From the NCBI GenBank assembly GCA_900708905.1, contig CAADRB010000105.1, positions 60,948-124,947 on the forward strand: a stretch of 64,000 nucleotides of DNA, given 5' to 3'. A model generated the notes under the pieces. The model was not told the origin of the DNA. It saw only the letters and a program-made list of their open reading frames with translations, and ran no database searches. Positions within the stretch are counted from its first letter, which is position 1, and every line of letters begins with the position of its first letter. The DNA is from Hymenolepis diminuta. Lineage: Eukaryota; Platyhelminthes; Cestoda; Cyclophyllidea; Hymenolepididae. Positions 1 through 11,554 of this stretch are shown here, in pieces. Both the position numbers and the translations under genes were made by a program.

Positions 1-1850
1 CCTAACTCTAACTCTTACTGAATTTTGCAAACATGAACTCAACTGGATACTCTGAGATCAAACCAGAAATTCAACATTGATACATTGGCTGTTGGGAAGT
101 AAATACTACCTCCAATGAAATGTGCTCCAATAGATGCATTTAAAATTTGTATGAAGTATGACCATTAACATCCTCAGTTGATCACATACCATTATTCGAT
201 TTCACTTTTTCATCCTCAACGGAATTTTTTTTAACTTCACTCGCGTTCAGATGTCAATCCCGATTACATCTTATAAAAGAATTTACATTGCCAAGACGAC
301 AAAATATGGTTTGTTTAATAGAAAAATATCATTACTATTAACTGAATTTACTATTTCTAGTGGTTAGTTAAAAGGGGCAAACATGCCTGTTTGCATATGA
401 AATCACAAGTAGAAGTGTGTATTTGTTGGGTAGAAATTCTGTTAATATTTAAACTTTAATATTCAAATAATGAAATATTTACGGATAATTTATTATTTAA
501 TGTATCTATTAATAAAATTTAACCATTAATAACATGAGAAATGCAGTTTGGTAGTAGTTTATTTGTAGTGGTAGTAAATGGAAACATGAATGCCAGAGAT
601 TGGGTGTTCGCTACCGGAATCGGCCAACAAAATGAGGAACATAGATTCTGCAATCAGCTCTGTTAAAATGTGCATTCAATTCCGTCAGCATTATTTTCCA
701 TTTGAATTTCAAATATTCAAAACAAAAATTGTTCTGTTAACTTTAGCATTCCGCATTCATTAGAAAGTAAGAAAACTGGGAATTTAAACGACACCAATGG
801 CTCTGACCGTCCCACTTTAATTTCGCAATGTTCAGGAACGATATATACGTTATTTCAAATCCAGGGAAAATTAATATCCAAGCCAATCTACTTCTAGGAG
901 ACTTTTTGAGAATAAATGTCTTCAGCCTACTCCGAAGAACACAATGAACACTTTGACCAAAGTAAAAGTAAGCGTCCCGTCCATATTTCACTGCTGAGAT
1001 GAATTCACAATCATCGGTTACAAGATTCCCTGATTCAGTATCTCCTCGTTCCGGAGTGACCGAAATTCGGTTTAAACAGATAAGAGAAGTAAAATGGTAA
1101 ATTTCTCTCTAGCCTATCATCATTTTTGTCAGTTTTTGTGGATCCGAGTAACAAAATCTCCAGTTGAACGGTAAGTGATAACTTTGAAATAATGATGGTA
1201 CTTGACTTAAATCTCATTTGCTCTGTGGTGGCGACATTATCACCATAGTTAAGTAAGACGGAAAGACATTCACGCCACATTTTACAAACATTCAGGAGAA
1301 CCACTTCCAACTTATTTTGCACCCTATATTGGGTCATTTAATGTAGTTGATACAAACAAATGGGAGGTAAAATATATTCTCATCTGAAAATTTAATGATA
1401 TTTAGCGTTTCGTTCACAAATTAAATGTTATTTAATTTCTCAATAATTTCTTGTTTAATAATTTAAAATTACATTAGATCAAAAGGTTTACGTGTTTCAT
1501 TGTTGATATTATGCAGAAGTGAGACGAAAATAATCAAACCTCACTCCGAGTATCGACAGGACAACTTGTATCATGCGCCATTTGCAACCTCACGTAAATA
1601 CATTCGTTCAAACAAAAGGGAGTTGGTAGAGACAGAATCTTAAGGTGGAGAATGTACGAATCTCCCATATAAGAATTATTTTCGGCAAATATTATCTCCT
1701 TTTATATAGCAATATTGCCATTTCAAATTAGTGGTAACCATCCAATAATGCAAATTGCCGCCAATTATTAACGAAGTACTCAATATGTGTCACTTGATTG
1801 ACATGTGCGACATAGAATGGTTTGGCATACTGTTAACAAAGAGTGAAATT
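1..1850. other. AT-rich stretch without a gene
   Basis: No exon, RNA gene or clear repeat is visible. The open frames here are short, biased in composition and lack flanking splice signals or homology I recognise. The first ~18 bases read like degenerate CCTAAC/TCTAAC units, which resembles a telomere-type motif but is too short to call. Confidence 0.5.
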
Positions 1851-1856
1851 GAGAGA

Positions 1857-1887
1857 NCANCTAGAAAAATNAAGTTATNTAATCTTN
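1857..1887. other. Ambiguous bases in the assembly
   Basis: Five single N characters lie at 1857, 1860, 1871, 1879 and 1887. They mark low-quality consensus just beside the retrotransposon relic and would be expected where divergent repeat copies were merged. Any open frame crossing them is unreliable. Confidence 0.9.
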
Positions 1888-2089
1888 CTAGTGACATTAT
1901 TTGTAGAAGTTGTAAAGTTAAGGGTCAATATTTTGGTTCCACATTGTCGGTGCTCGCTGAGCCCTTAGTACTGTTGGTATCGAGGATGAATTATTTGGGT
2001 TTGCGTTTCAAACCTTTGAATTAACCATCATGAGGTGATTGCAAAGGATTCCTTACAGCATCCACTCGAACGAAAACGAAGGGGTAGGT

Positions 2090-2530
2090 CAATGAGACCC
2101 AATGGAATTGTGCTGGTCTATCAACCAGACGTGTGGGTATAGGCGAAGAGATCTGAAGAGGTCTTGTAAACGAGCAGTATAGGACAGAGGATCAATATTG
2201 TCGTTTTCTGTGAAGTTGAGTCAAACTGAGTTCTACAGGGTGGTATCTGAGGTCTTGTTAAATGATGTTTTTAAATCCAAGTAGAATGATCGAGATGCTT
2301 GCCGACCAATCAAACCTTGAAGACGTTGGGATTTAAGCAGATTTTAGCGTATTTGAGGCGTCGATGAAAAGGTTCGACGAAGTCATTAGAAGTTGGACGG
2401 TAATCTGTGTTTGGGATGCGCGTTGAATCGAGGAGGTGGCAAATTTGTCGAAAGAGAGCAGAATTTAATTGTCATTCTTATCTGTGGTGATCGTAGATAT
2501 CCATGACTGCACAGGCATTGCAGTAATGGA
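2090..2530 (-). mobile_element. Ty3/Gypsy-type integrase relic
   Basis: Translating the minus strand in pieces gives integrase-core remnants. A stretch reading ITTDKN recalls the 'TDxG' aspartate region. RIPNTDYRPTSNDFVEPFHR followed by RLKYAK matches the family pattern 'Rxxt.YhP..NG.VErfHR.LK'. Further on, ISIILLG and DLRYHPVEL match the 'LvLLG.Rta.kedlgyspaELvyG' segment. The pieces are in different frames and contain stops, so the copy is dead. No reverse transcriptase or paired LTR was seen beside it. Assignment to the Gypsy superfamily rests on these motifs; the clade cannot be told. Confidence 0.7.
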
Positions 2531-2539
2531 TTCAGATGA

Positions 2540-3555
2540 AGTATCTTTCAGTACTTTAGTTACAATCAAGCCGTTTTTTCAGCCTCTTGGCAAATGATTC
2601 TGTTAAGTATTCAGTATTTAATAGACAACAGATGAGTAGATCAACACTAGATCGCATTATTTCTAAGAGTCAAATTCCCCATTTTTGACATCCCGAGACA
2701 TGAAAAGAGGAGGATAATAAAGTTTCCATTTAACACATACATTCAGCATAGAATATAGTGATTATTTGTAGCATTATGACCTCTTATTTAATGGGATAGT
2801 GTTAGTTACATAGGGCACATAAGGTCAGATAAGGTTAACGATTTGAGGTATAGCATTTGAGTGCAGATGATCATGTTATGGAGGTTACAGAGGGAGAGAC
2901 CATAAATTAAATATCTTACCTATAATCATTAATGCTAACTGTTGGTAGGATCAATTTAATTTCTAATTAACCTAATAAGTATATACTAATTGCAATTATT
3001 AAATTCATTCCGAAATTTATTGATAACTGCTCAACGAAAGTTAAGTTAGTATTTTGAATATCCACAATGTGAGTATTTGAAGCCTAAAACTAATATTCGG
3101 TTTGTGCTCACGGAGAGGAAGCAGTGTATTTAATACCCCTCCGCGCGATAGTACATTTAAGAAAAATTTGAAAATAAATAATACCCAAATGATGTTCGGC
3201 GAGAAATGAAGCCAAATTTGAATGATAAATCCAGAAAATAATTCTATTTCACGCATTGCTAAGCATTAACCACAACTGAAAGATGTGCGTAAAAGAGAAC
3301 GCATTACATATGAACCCTTGGTGTCAGCGACTATCCCCAAGTGAAACTGAAAGTGAGAATATGCTGATGTTTGGATGTTTCTTATAGATTATAAGTTATA
3401 AAACATTTTTTCTTTGTCATGGGAAATAAGTAGATAAGGAAACCTATTGCAATGGGGTTCGAAGACTGTGAAAGCACTTGAGAAGAGACATCCTACAGAA
3501 ATCGCCATTACGTTAATGGGCAGTCCCATTTATGAGGAGTTCAATAATTATAACT
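2540..3555. other. Intergenic, nothing recognised
   Basis: AT-rich sequence with no convincing exon. A stretch near 3275-3305 is similar to one near 19075-19105 (both carry a CTGAAAG...GTAAAAGAGAA pattern), which hints at another low-copy dispersed repeat, but the match is short. Confidence 0.4.
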
Positions 3556-3557
3556 CG

Positions 3558-3780
3558 CATCGATGGCACACTGGTCACCTTGCTCGTCTGACATGTTATT
3601 AATCGCGGGTTCAATCTCTGTCGACGCACACCCAGTGGGCGGAATGACTAACTGCACTGGTTAAGTCTGGCTCATTTAGAGGCTGCCAAAATTCGACAGC
3701 CTCTCACCAGAGGGGCTCTATGGTGCCACTCGTCACCGAAGCTGAGCATCGAAAAACGCTTTCTCGAATGGGGTTGGATT
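3558..3780 (+). repeat. tRNA-derived SINE, near full length
   Basis: The head looks like a tRNA promoter: GATGGCACACTGGTCA resembles a polymerase III A box and GCGGGTTCAATCTC a B box about 40 bases later. A conserved body follows (CCCAGTGGGCGGAATGAC, then ACTGGTTAAGTCTG, then CCTCTCACCAGA) and a tail ending near TCGAATGGGGTTGGA. The same order of blocks recurs near 24.4, 33.7 and 58.4 kb and in fragments elsewhere, on both strands. Length is about 220 bases. It is a non-autonomous element; its LINE partner is not visible. Confidence 0.75.
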
Positions 3781-3784
3781 TTAT

Positions 3785-4970
3785 TAGTGTTTTATCTCGC
3801 ATTGTCTATAGATCTCCCTTTAATTGATCACACTTTTCGTCATTTGCAATTAATTCGTCATCAAAATGTTTCCACTTGAACTTGGTCAATTTGTTATTAT
3901 TTTACTCATTATTAATCAAATAATTAATTATTTATTAATTTTGATTCTTCTTATACTCTTAGCAAAAATCGAGACTAGTAGTGGATTTATTCAGTAATAT
4001 ATTATTATTGGACTTTAGAAAAATTGAATAGCGTCAACTTTGCATTTATTAAAGGTAATTTAATCTTAAATCTTTGAGTCCCCAACGCAGTAGATAATCC
4101 TCCAACCGCGAAAAGGTGATATGAAAAGGATTTCTTTTGTGATCGAAAGAGTTCGGAAGTGACACAAACACAGAAACCCCACAGTAGTTATATTAAGTTA
4201 TTGTGGTGATTAGACCTGCTGACATGTTCGCTTTCACAGGTAATGCATTTGAGAAAATTTCATATTCTTTTATTAAATGTGGAGCCGATAACCTGTCCCA
4301 CTTAGCGAATTTTAATATCTGTGAATAGAGTAAAAATGTTCAGCCCTTCGCAAGTCCTTGTAGGCAATAATTTTTGCTGCCGAACCGGTATGATCTATTA
4401 TTATTAATAAAGCCCAGCGAGGTTTTCCATCTGAAGTGTCTAAATATCAGGTTCGCATTTCGGATAAGAAAGGGAAATTAAATGTGATCAGTTTAATAGA
4501 TTAGTTAGTTTTGATATATCAAAATCCCATAATATGTTCCTTATTTGAAATAGTTCATTCTAGTTGTATTTAAGATAAATTTGATTGGAGTAACAAGTTT
4601 TCGGCTTAGTATTTCATGGGAGGTGGATAAGTGTTCAGTGGAGGATTTCAACCTTAAAATCGAGATTTCTGTACAGTTCCAACTGTAATTGGGTCTTCTT
4701 TTATCTTTAACTTTTGAGAGCACTCGTCAGATTACAGAAAAAACATACACTCGATATTATAATCTTATTTCCTTTCAAAATAACATTTGGAACCTGGAAC
4801 TCGGTACCAAGACACAATTACCAATATGCAAGTTTTGGGCTCAAATTAATGTTCAGGCATTTTAATAAATATATAAATTTTATAGTTAATTTACAATCAA
4901 ATTGTCAATTGAATATCTTACAGTAGTTAACTTGGTCAGAAGAAAGGTATCCTAAAGCTACTTTTACGAG
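3785..4970. other. Intergenic, nothing recognised
   Basis: AT-rich DNA with runs of ATTA and TTAA. Small open frames at 4541-4926 are low in complexity and lack splice signals, a signal peptide or any homology I recognise. Confidence 0.4.
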
Positions 4971-4974
4971 AAAC

Positions 4975-5062
4975 CCATGTTCTACCGCCTCTCGTAGTGA
5001 CCAGAAGTGACCAAGGTGGTTGATCACTTTCACCACTGGATGTGCACCAAGTTTACAGACGT
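4975..5062 (-). repeat. SINE fragment
   Basis: The plus-strand text GACCAAGGTGGTTGATCACT followed by CACTGGATGTGCACCAA aligns with the minus-strand body of the 33.7 kb SINE copy (ACCAGTGCGGTTGGTCA..., CACTGGATGTGCATTAA). Only the middle of the element remains; head and tail are not recognisable. Confidence 0.5.
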
Positions 5063-5987
5063 ACACGTTGACCACTACACCACCAACACAAGAGAGTTCG
5101 TAATTTTATTTTAGACTACGCCAAGTTTGATTAAATCTTTAATCATAATAAGTGCAGGGAGGTTAGAGCGAGAGAGGTTTTTTAATATGATTGGCCAATA
5201 TGTGTAGAGCTTTCATTAAATAAGAGAATTATTTAACGAAGTTAGAATGTCAAGAATTTTACTTCGTTTGAATTCGTGAAGTATTGAATCGTTATTTTTT
5301 TAAAGGGGTACAAGTCAGTGGGGATTTTCAGAGGCTCGTTTTTCATAATTTCATTCAGAGCTTGATGGCAACATATTTAACTGGTAGTTGATTATACCAT
5401 TTTGATTCTTTCTTACCTTCGAACTCTACCTAAATTTTAACTGAAAGCACTTAATTATGACTAAGACAGTAGTTTCTAATGTATAATTGTATATCCTACA
5501 GAAAGAGTTCAAATCGATAGAATCCGGTGAATCTACCATTTAAATCTTCACTTTTCAATCAGTCCAATAAACTTTTTCATACCCTCAATGGCCTGAGCTT
5601 TTTAACAGATGCTCAATAGCTCACCTGAAATTTGTTTGGTGATATTAATTGCATTAATGCATATTGCAAGGGTCAGTTGAGGTCATTTTGGTTTAACAGG
5701 AGCGGATTCGTAATAAAACCAACTCTGGATCATTGGTATTTTTGGGACGGCCTTCAAAATTTTTGAAATTTTATTTTCTAAACGTGTCAATTAAAAAAAA
5801 TTATTTAAATTTAAAAAATTACAAGTAATTATAACATTTTTTATTGCGTACATCTCATTTTCTTTAGGGTATACAACTATTCTTTTTATTCATAATTAAA
5901 TATTTTATAGTTGTTTGTTTAATCAACCATTTAAAATTGTGTTAAGCTCGTAGTTCAAATCTTAACCACTTGACTGACCGTATCGTG
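5063..5987. other. Region upstream of the AGC-like kinase
   Basis: AT-rich DNA with poly-A and poly-T tracts at 5790-5840. No exon is seen. It would have to hold the promoter of the intronless kinase gene; I see no distinctive TATA element close to the start codon and no upstream 5' untranslated intron that I could defend. Confidence 0.35.
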
Positions 5988-7154
5988 ATGACCTCCTCCG
6001 ACTTCGAGTTTCTCAGAGTGATCGCAAAAGGACGTTATTCAAGGATATATGAAGCGAGGAGAAAGGATAGTGGTGGAAGCACCAGATTATGCGCCATCAA
6101 ACTTTTTACCAAGTTTGATCCAAAGTCGGCTGAGTACATTCTTCGTGAAGAGTACATTTTAAGACGCATCGCCGCAGCGCAAAACCATTCACCCTTCATT
6201 ATCACTTACTTCGAATCCATGCGCTTTCGTGAGTATCCCGTCTTCGTTTTGAGTAGAGGTTGTGGTATGGACCTATTCGATCTCACATTTAAATCTGGAC
6301 GAATGACAGAAGGACAGGCTAAATTCTATGCTTGTGAGCTCATCTGCGGCTTAGAACATCTTCACTCATTAAACATTGTCCACTGCGATATAAAACCGGA
6401 GAATATTTTACTTTACCACTCTGGTCATATCATGATCACCGACTTCGATCTGGCCATGGATCAATCAATGAATGGTGATCCTAAATTCCGGAAACATGCT
6501 GGAGGAACACTGGGCTATGAAGCTCCAGAGATTTTAAAGGGAGTAACTTGCACGAGGAAATCAGATGTATGGAGCATGGCCGCTGTTGTAGCTGATCTAA
6601 TCTGCCCCAGCAGGTTGACTACGACTAAAGAAGAATTGGAACGCCTAAAACCTGGGGAATGGGATAGAGGTTTCTTGAACGATATCTCAATCTCGTTCCG
6701 GCTATTCTTCATTCACTGCTTCGAGGAAAACTACAGACTGCGCCCAAGCATTTGGGAGATTAAAACCCTCGATTTTTTCAATGATGTCAACTGGCAAGAC
6801 GTGGCGGATCTTAAACTTACCCCACCATTTAACTTCCTTTACGAGGAAATTTCGCCTCAGCGGTTACCACAGAAAGGAAATATCAACGATGATTCTGTAG
6901 TTGGTAAAGGACTAGGACCCGCTGAATTGCGACATGAGATTGGCAGTGCAAGGTCTACATCTTGGAAAAATATTGTATATAATTCAGAGGAGTATTCCAT
7001 TCTTTCTAGACCGCCGAGTCTCGAATTTAATGAACACGGTGAATGGGTCCCTTTTCAAAACAACGACATCTCCGAATATAAACCAAAGATATCACGCTTG
7101 CGAAGATTTATTAATCGGCTGTTTGGCTGTTTTATAAGGAACAACCCTGAATGA
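5988..7154 (+). CDS. Divergent AGC-family protein kinase, intronless
   Basis: Predicted serine/threonine kinase of 388 residues in one uninterrupted exon. I place the start at the ATG at 5988; the open frame runs a few codons further upstream but only to a TTG. Visible landmarks: a degraded glycine loop (IAKGRYSRIYEA, residues 12-23, first glycine Ala and last glycine Ser), the ATP lysine in CAIK (K38), a helix-C glutamate near 54-55, HCDIKPEN at 132-139 (HRD arginine is Cys), DFD at 152-154 in place of DFG, and YEAPEIL at 177-183. After the lobe, WQDVADLKLTPPFN resembles the AGC C-terminal tail that wraps the small lobe. The last residues are basic and aromatic (LRRFINRLFGCF). Catalytic Lys, Asp, Asn and metal-binding Asp are all kept, so activity is possible. 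Lack of introns suggests a retrocopy. Substrate and subfamily are unknown. Confidence 0.85.
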   Translation: MTSSDFEFLRVIAKGRYSRIYEARRKDSGGSTRLCAIKLFTKFDPKSAEYILREEYILRRIAAAQNHSPFIITYFESMRFREYPVFVLSRGCGMDLFDLTFKSGRMTEGQAKFYACELICGLEHLHSLNIVHCDIKPENILLYHSGHIMITDFDLAMDQSMNGDPKFRKHAGGTLGYEAPEILKGVTCTRKSDVWSMAAVVADLICPSRLTTTKEELERLKPGEWDRGFLNDISISFRLFFIHCFEENYRLRPSIWEIKTLDFFNDVNWQDVADLKLTPPFNFLYEEISPQRLPQKGNINDDSVVGKGLGPAELRHEIGSARSTSWKNIVYNSEEYSILSRPPSLEFNEHGEWVPFQNNDISEYKPKISRLRRFINRLFGCFIRNNPE

Positions 7155-9250
7155 TTTGTACAGATGCACTTTTACATCTTTTAATCAAATTTCTAAAATT
7201 TCCAATCGAATTCTTTATTTCGGAGACTTAGATTCTGTGTTCATACTTGTTGCATTTGTTTTAATGGTTTAGGTTGAGAGAGACAGATATTTATGACGTG
7301 TCTTTCTCACCAGATAGTTAATCTTACCATCAGTCGTGTATTGTTATAAACTGACAAATTTCAACCCCAATTTTTGATTTTGCTATTCATACACATTGAC
7401 TAGCAAACGTTTGAATTTCAAAATTATGTATGAATGAGAATGAAACATTTTAATGTTATTAGCTTGGATGGGCTTCGACCATTTATCGGGGAAGAATATG
7501 CATAGCTCTCATGTCTTAAGTCTGAGATCGGGAAAGTTAATTCCTCCCATAGGGATGGGAGGTGATTCTTGAACCCTTTTTATTGCCTAACTTAAAACTT
7601 ATGATAGCTGTTAGTCTATTCCCGTAATCTGTGGGTGCCAGCCACTTTAATCATCGGGTTTCTTCAGAATTGATTCAGTCCTGTCTTCCTCTCTTTTACA
7701 ATCAGATTATTCGAAGATTGGAATTGAAATTTAGGTAGCAGAATTTCATCTTGGGTTAATTTTAGTGAGCATTGATTTGTTAAAAAATTATCTTGTCAAT
7801 CTGTTCTTGGTTGGCAGAAGGTACAAATACATGTATCAACCAACCACAGAACTAAATCGTCAGGACGACGTATTGTGGATATAATTTCACAAAGGAATCT
7901 GGGAGTCCTTTTATAAAATTCAAACATTTCTTGTGGAAATATAGACAAATCAAAAGTTCACAAATTTATATAAGGTAGCACTCATGGTTCTTTGAATTCA
8001 TCACCTATTTCTTCTTTTTCTAATATTTTTAAACTTATTCTTAGAGGGATTTTCAGTTTCCTTTATTCAGGCGCTTTCCTATGATCAAACGGGTTAAATA
8101 TTTGTTCTGACATAGGCAGCAATAAAAAAATTTAATTATACTAAGGATCAGGATAGGGAATCCCACCATTTTGCTCTTTATTTAAAAAGAATGAGGACGT
8201 ATTAAATATAGAGGTTGTTATGAGTGCTGATTGGGAATACACCAAGGAATTACCACGGAGTAGCCTTTAGTCCGATAGCAATCAAAGTCGTAAGTACAAT
8301 CGGCGCCTCTCCTACTCTCATCAACTTCAAATAACCTACTACAGGAAAACTAATTGCTTGCATACTAACTATCCCATTTTCTGGTATGTCCGTGCCTTTT
8401 GTTAAATTTGAAATATTCGGAAAGTTCTAACGAATGAATCTTTGTCGAGTCATTTCAAAGACCGGTATCACTCATCATACACATTCAGAACGATACGGAT
8501 TCAATTGATATAAACTTCTAGACTTTTGATATAGCCCTTCTATTCCTCTATATGCCCGATATCTGGAAGTGAGTCAGAGCCACATAAATTGACAAGATGC
8601 CATAAATGTCAATCTGAAAAGTTTTTCATTAGTTCATTTTCACGTATAAAAGCAGAAATGGTTTCATCATCGCCCCAAAGCACAGTTATCGGCCAGAATA
8701 GTAAAGTTTTACCGATTTTGTGTTGCATTGTGTCATCTTACAATATATGGTATGTTTGTCGTTGTAGCAGCAGAATTATTATTCCCCCACGACACTGAAA
8801 AAATTAACCATGAGAAAGAATTTGAACATGGAGAACAATAAATGAGGGACTCTCGATTTTCAACCTAAACTACTGACCACTGACTCAGGTTCAGTTTTAT
8901 TATTTGACCTCTACATGGTTATCGATCACCAATATAAATCAAATTAAGAGGTTAACTGTTGTTCCTGAGGTGATTTTAACGTCAATAATAATCAAGGTCA
9001 GTGTCTAGCCAAGAGTTTTTTGAATGGCTGGATAAACTAGATAAAAATGAAACCGCCGTAAAACCGCATAACTTTACTATAAATGAACAAAATTTAATAT
9101 TCTATGAATAATTATTAGTTTTTGACCATTACTCATTCTTTGGCCCGCCGATGGGAACTAGATCAACTTACAATAGAGGCCTATAACGAAAACCAATTTA
9201 GAAATAGTCTGAGAACGTGCATTACAATAATTAACGAATATAATACTCCA
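7155..9250. other. Intergenic, nothing recognised
   Basis: AT-rich DNA downstream of the kinase. The small open frames (for example 8589-8798) have no flanking splice sites and no recognisable motif. No RNA gene or clear repeat was found by eye. Confidence 0.4.
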
Positions 9251-9254
9251 GGGA

Positions 9255-9625
9255 TTTCGTTTGCGTACGACGCTACCAAGGCTTATCGAAGGAATCTCTC
9301 GCACGTTACTACATTCTGGAAGGGGCGTAAGTGCCACCGACGTCGTATCGAGCAGGAGCGAGAGTGCACTTAGAGGTCTCTCAACCAGTCAGCGATTAAT
9401 ATTCGTACACCGTAGCGTCAATTGTACTCAATTACTAAGCATTCAGTAGTAATCTCTCCACACGCAATACCTTCTGTGTTCCTCACTGCTGTGGACATAA
9501 TCTAGCTAATTTTGGGGAATAGTTTATACCAGACACTGGCGGAGGATAGTTGTACATTTCTATAGCCAGTTGCACCTCTAAAGGGATTACTAAGGTTTTT
9601 TCCAAGTGCTTATTCGTATAGTATA
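9255..9625 (+). repeat. LTR-like dispersed repeat, copy 1
   Basis: This stretch aligns over about 350 bases with 13950-14300 in the same orientation. Shared landmarks in order: ACATTCTGGAAGGGGCG (copy 2 ACATTCTAGAAAGTGCG), GCGTCAATTGTACTCAATTA with CTAAGCA (copy 2 ACGTCAATTGTATTTAATGA), TGTGGACATAATCTAGCTAA (copy 2 TTTGGACATAGACCATCTAA), then ACTAAGGTTTTTTCCAAGTG (copy 2 GTCAAGGTTTTGCAAAGGGC). Identity is roughly 60-70% by eye, so the copies are old. The length and lack of coding content fit a solo LTR or short non-autonomous element, but I could not fix its ends or target duplications. The small open frames inside it are not genes. Confidence 0.6.
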
Positions 9626-10550
9626 CGCTTCAACCTTTTCAATGCATGCTCCTTAATCCCATTAATCATTTATTTATTGTCAACTATCTCGCGAAAACTC
9701 TCCCTTATATACAGTTCTTCAAGTTGTCGGCCGGCTATATCAGTATAATTATTTATTACAGATGATTCTTTTAACTGGTAGAGTATACCAAATTACATTT
9801 AAATAAAAATCTATCATTGCATTTTAACGTAGACATATTTCCCAAAGCGAAATTTGTTATTTGTGAACGATTCGAAGTATTCTTTCAAACCGCCTTGTTG
9901 TCATTAAATGAAAAAACTGCCATTCACAAAGTTTTAGACGGATTAAGGCTGTTTGCAGTGAATTTGAAGCCTAAAATTTTTTGCGATATCAGTCCATAAA
10001 AAGAACTTTTGATAGACATTTAGTATGCTAACAAAATACCATGTTGTGAATTTTAATTTATATGCATCAATAATGTCTTTAACAGAAAACTTATTCATTT
10101 ACGTCGTCAGCGTTTTAAGATCACAATGTAGATGAGTGACATTACGTTATTATTTATAATTACTATGAATATTTACTATTTACTATAATTAATAATTAAT
10201 TATAAATAAGTTCGATTCGATTTGGAATATGTTTAAATATCAATTGTCTATTTTCCTAACTTGGAGAATTTCAAAAAATGAAGTACTGATAACCGATGAC
10301 GGACAGGCCTTTTTATCAATAAACCACCACTCATGTAATCCTCTGTTAATAGCTAACTAAACAGTCACGCAGAAATCACTTCCATATGTCATGCTAAAAG
10401 CGTAGGTATAAGAAATTAGTATCCAGGAATTTAATTTCATGACCGATTCCTTATCAAATTAATTTCCATAAAATTCCTTTTAAATGAAAATGCAAATTTC
10501 ATTACGTATTTCAGAGCTATTTAAAGCTAAAGGGCATTAATAAATTGCTA
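9626..10550. other. Intergenic, nothing recognised
   Basis: Very AT-rich, with TTAATAATTAATTATAA-type stretches near 10140-10210. No exon or RNA gene seen. Confidence 0.4.
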
Positions 10551-10552
10551 TA

Positions 10553-10862
10553 GCTAGCAGATGTCTATCAACACCCGGCATTTAGAAATCGTTGACTGGC
10601 GATAAGATCTCCACTACAGTGTCCACAGGCGGTCCCACTATGTGTTTGCGTGTTTGCACATAAATACCTAAACAGGGGTCGATCATCAAGCCGAGACACC
10701 GACGACGAGACATGATTGACATTTAACGAGGAAATGTTTTGCATATTAACCTAATTTACTAATTAATAAATCGGGATGGCTTGCTAACCATCTCCGAACT
10801 GATCTGGCAACATGAGTGGCTTGGTTTATTCCAAATATTCGACCGATGTGACTTAATGTTAT
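10553..10862 (+). repeat. 300-base dispersed repeat, left copy of an inverted pair
   Basis: About 300 bases match the reverse complement of 26015-26325. Blocks include GCATTTAGAAATCGTTGACT with GGCGATAAGATCTCCACTAC, then GTCCACAGGCGGTCCCACTA, and GAGACACCGACGACGAGACA further on. Between these blocks only scattered changes are seen, so identity is high, roughly 85-90% by eye. There is no open frame. Element class is unknown; size and structure would fit a solo LTR, TRIM or MITE-like element. Confidence 0.75.
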
Positions 10863-11554
10863 TGTATAAATAAATGGCGTTAGATGAACATAATTGATCT
10901 TTTTATTTTTGAATAAACACATTATGCAATAGGCGGCATTTTGAATTTAGAGGATGTGTATATACTAATTATATCAAAATTAATCATTTCAACTGGCCAT
11001 GATTGTCACACGGAGGAATATTATCCAGACTAATTCAGAATTAAAAGGTTGTTCAATGTGAAGAAAAGCTGGATGACTTAATTTGTATTGGGGTTTATCC
11101 AAAGTCTCTTTGCAGATTTTTAATCCTGGATGTAATATATTGTAATTAATACTGGCCCATCCAAATCTGTTATTTTTAACAATCTGCAAAAGAATACCTT
11201 CGTCCAATATAGGCATTACTTGAACTTGTTGACAGGTTAATATTAATCATATCGTCCAATTCCGTTTTGATTTTAATTGTGTAACCAAACTCGTCGGAAA
11301 TTTTTCAAGGTCCATACAGAAAATACAGATGTTCTTTTATTTACAGCACATAATTATTACTAATAAAATTATTCTAATTTTATTTTTGTAAAATATTGCA
11401 AAAATTGCTCATACATATCTGCTAATTTCTTTGTTTATGTAAATTTAGGTATGGATGCGGTGGTGCGCTCTCATTGGGCAGTCTTCAGCTACCAATCATA
11501 TAATAGCGTCCAGTGATCGAAGTGGGTTTTCGCGACCGTGTTATTAGGATTGTA
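10863..11554. other. Upstream region of calreticulin A
   Basis: AT-rich flank. A more GC-rich stretch at 11455-11515 (GCGGTGGTGCGCTCTCATTG, ACCAATCATATAATAGCG) just before the gene looks promoter-like: it carries an ACCAAT box and a TATAATA-type sequence about 55 bases before the chosen ATG. This is suggestive only. Confidence 0.3.

Noticed and set aside
5970..5987. Upstream extension of the AGC-like kinase
   Set aside because: The extended frame begins at TTG; the first ATG is at 5988 and places the kinase domain at the very N-terminus.
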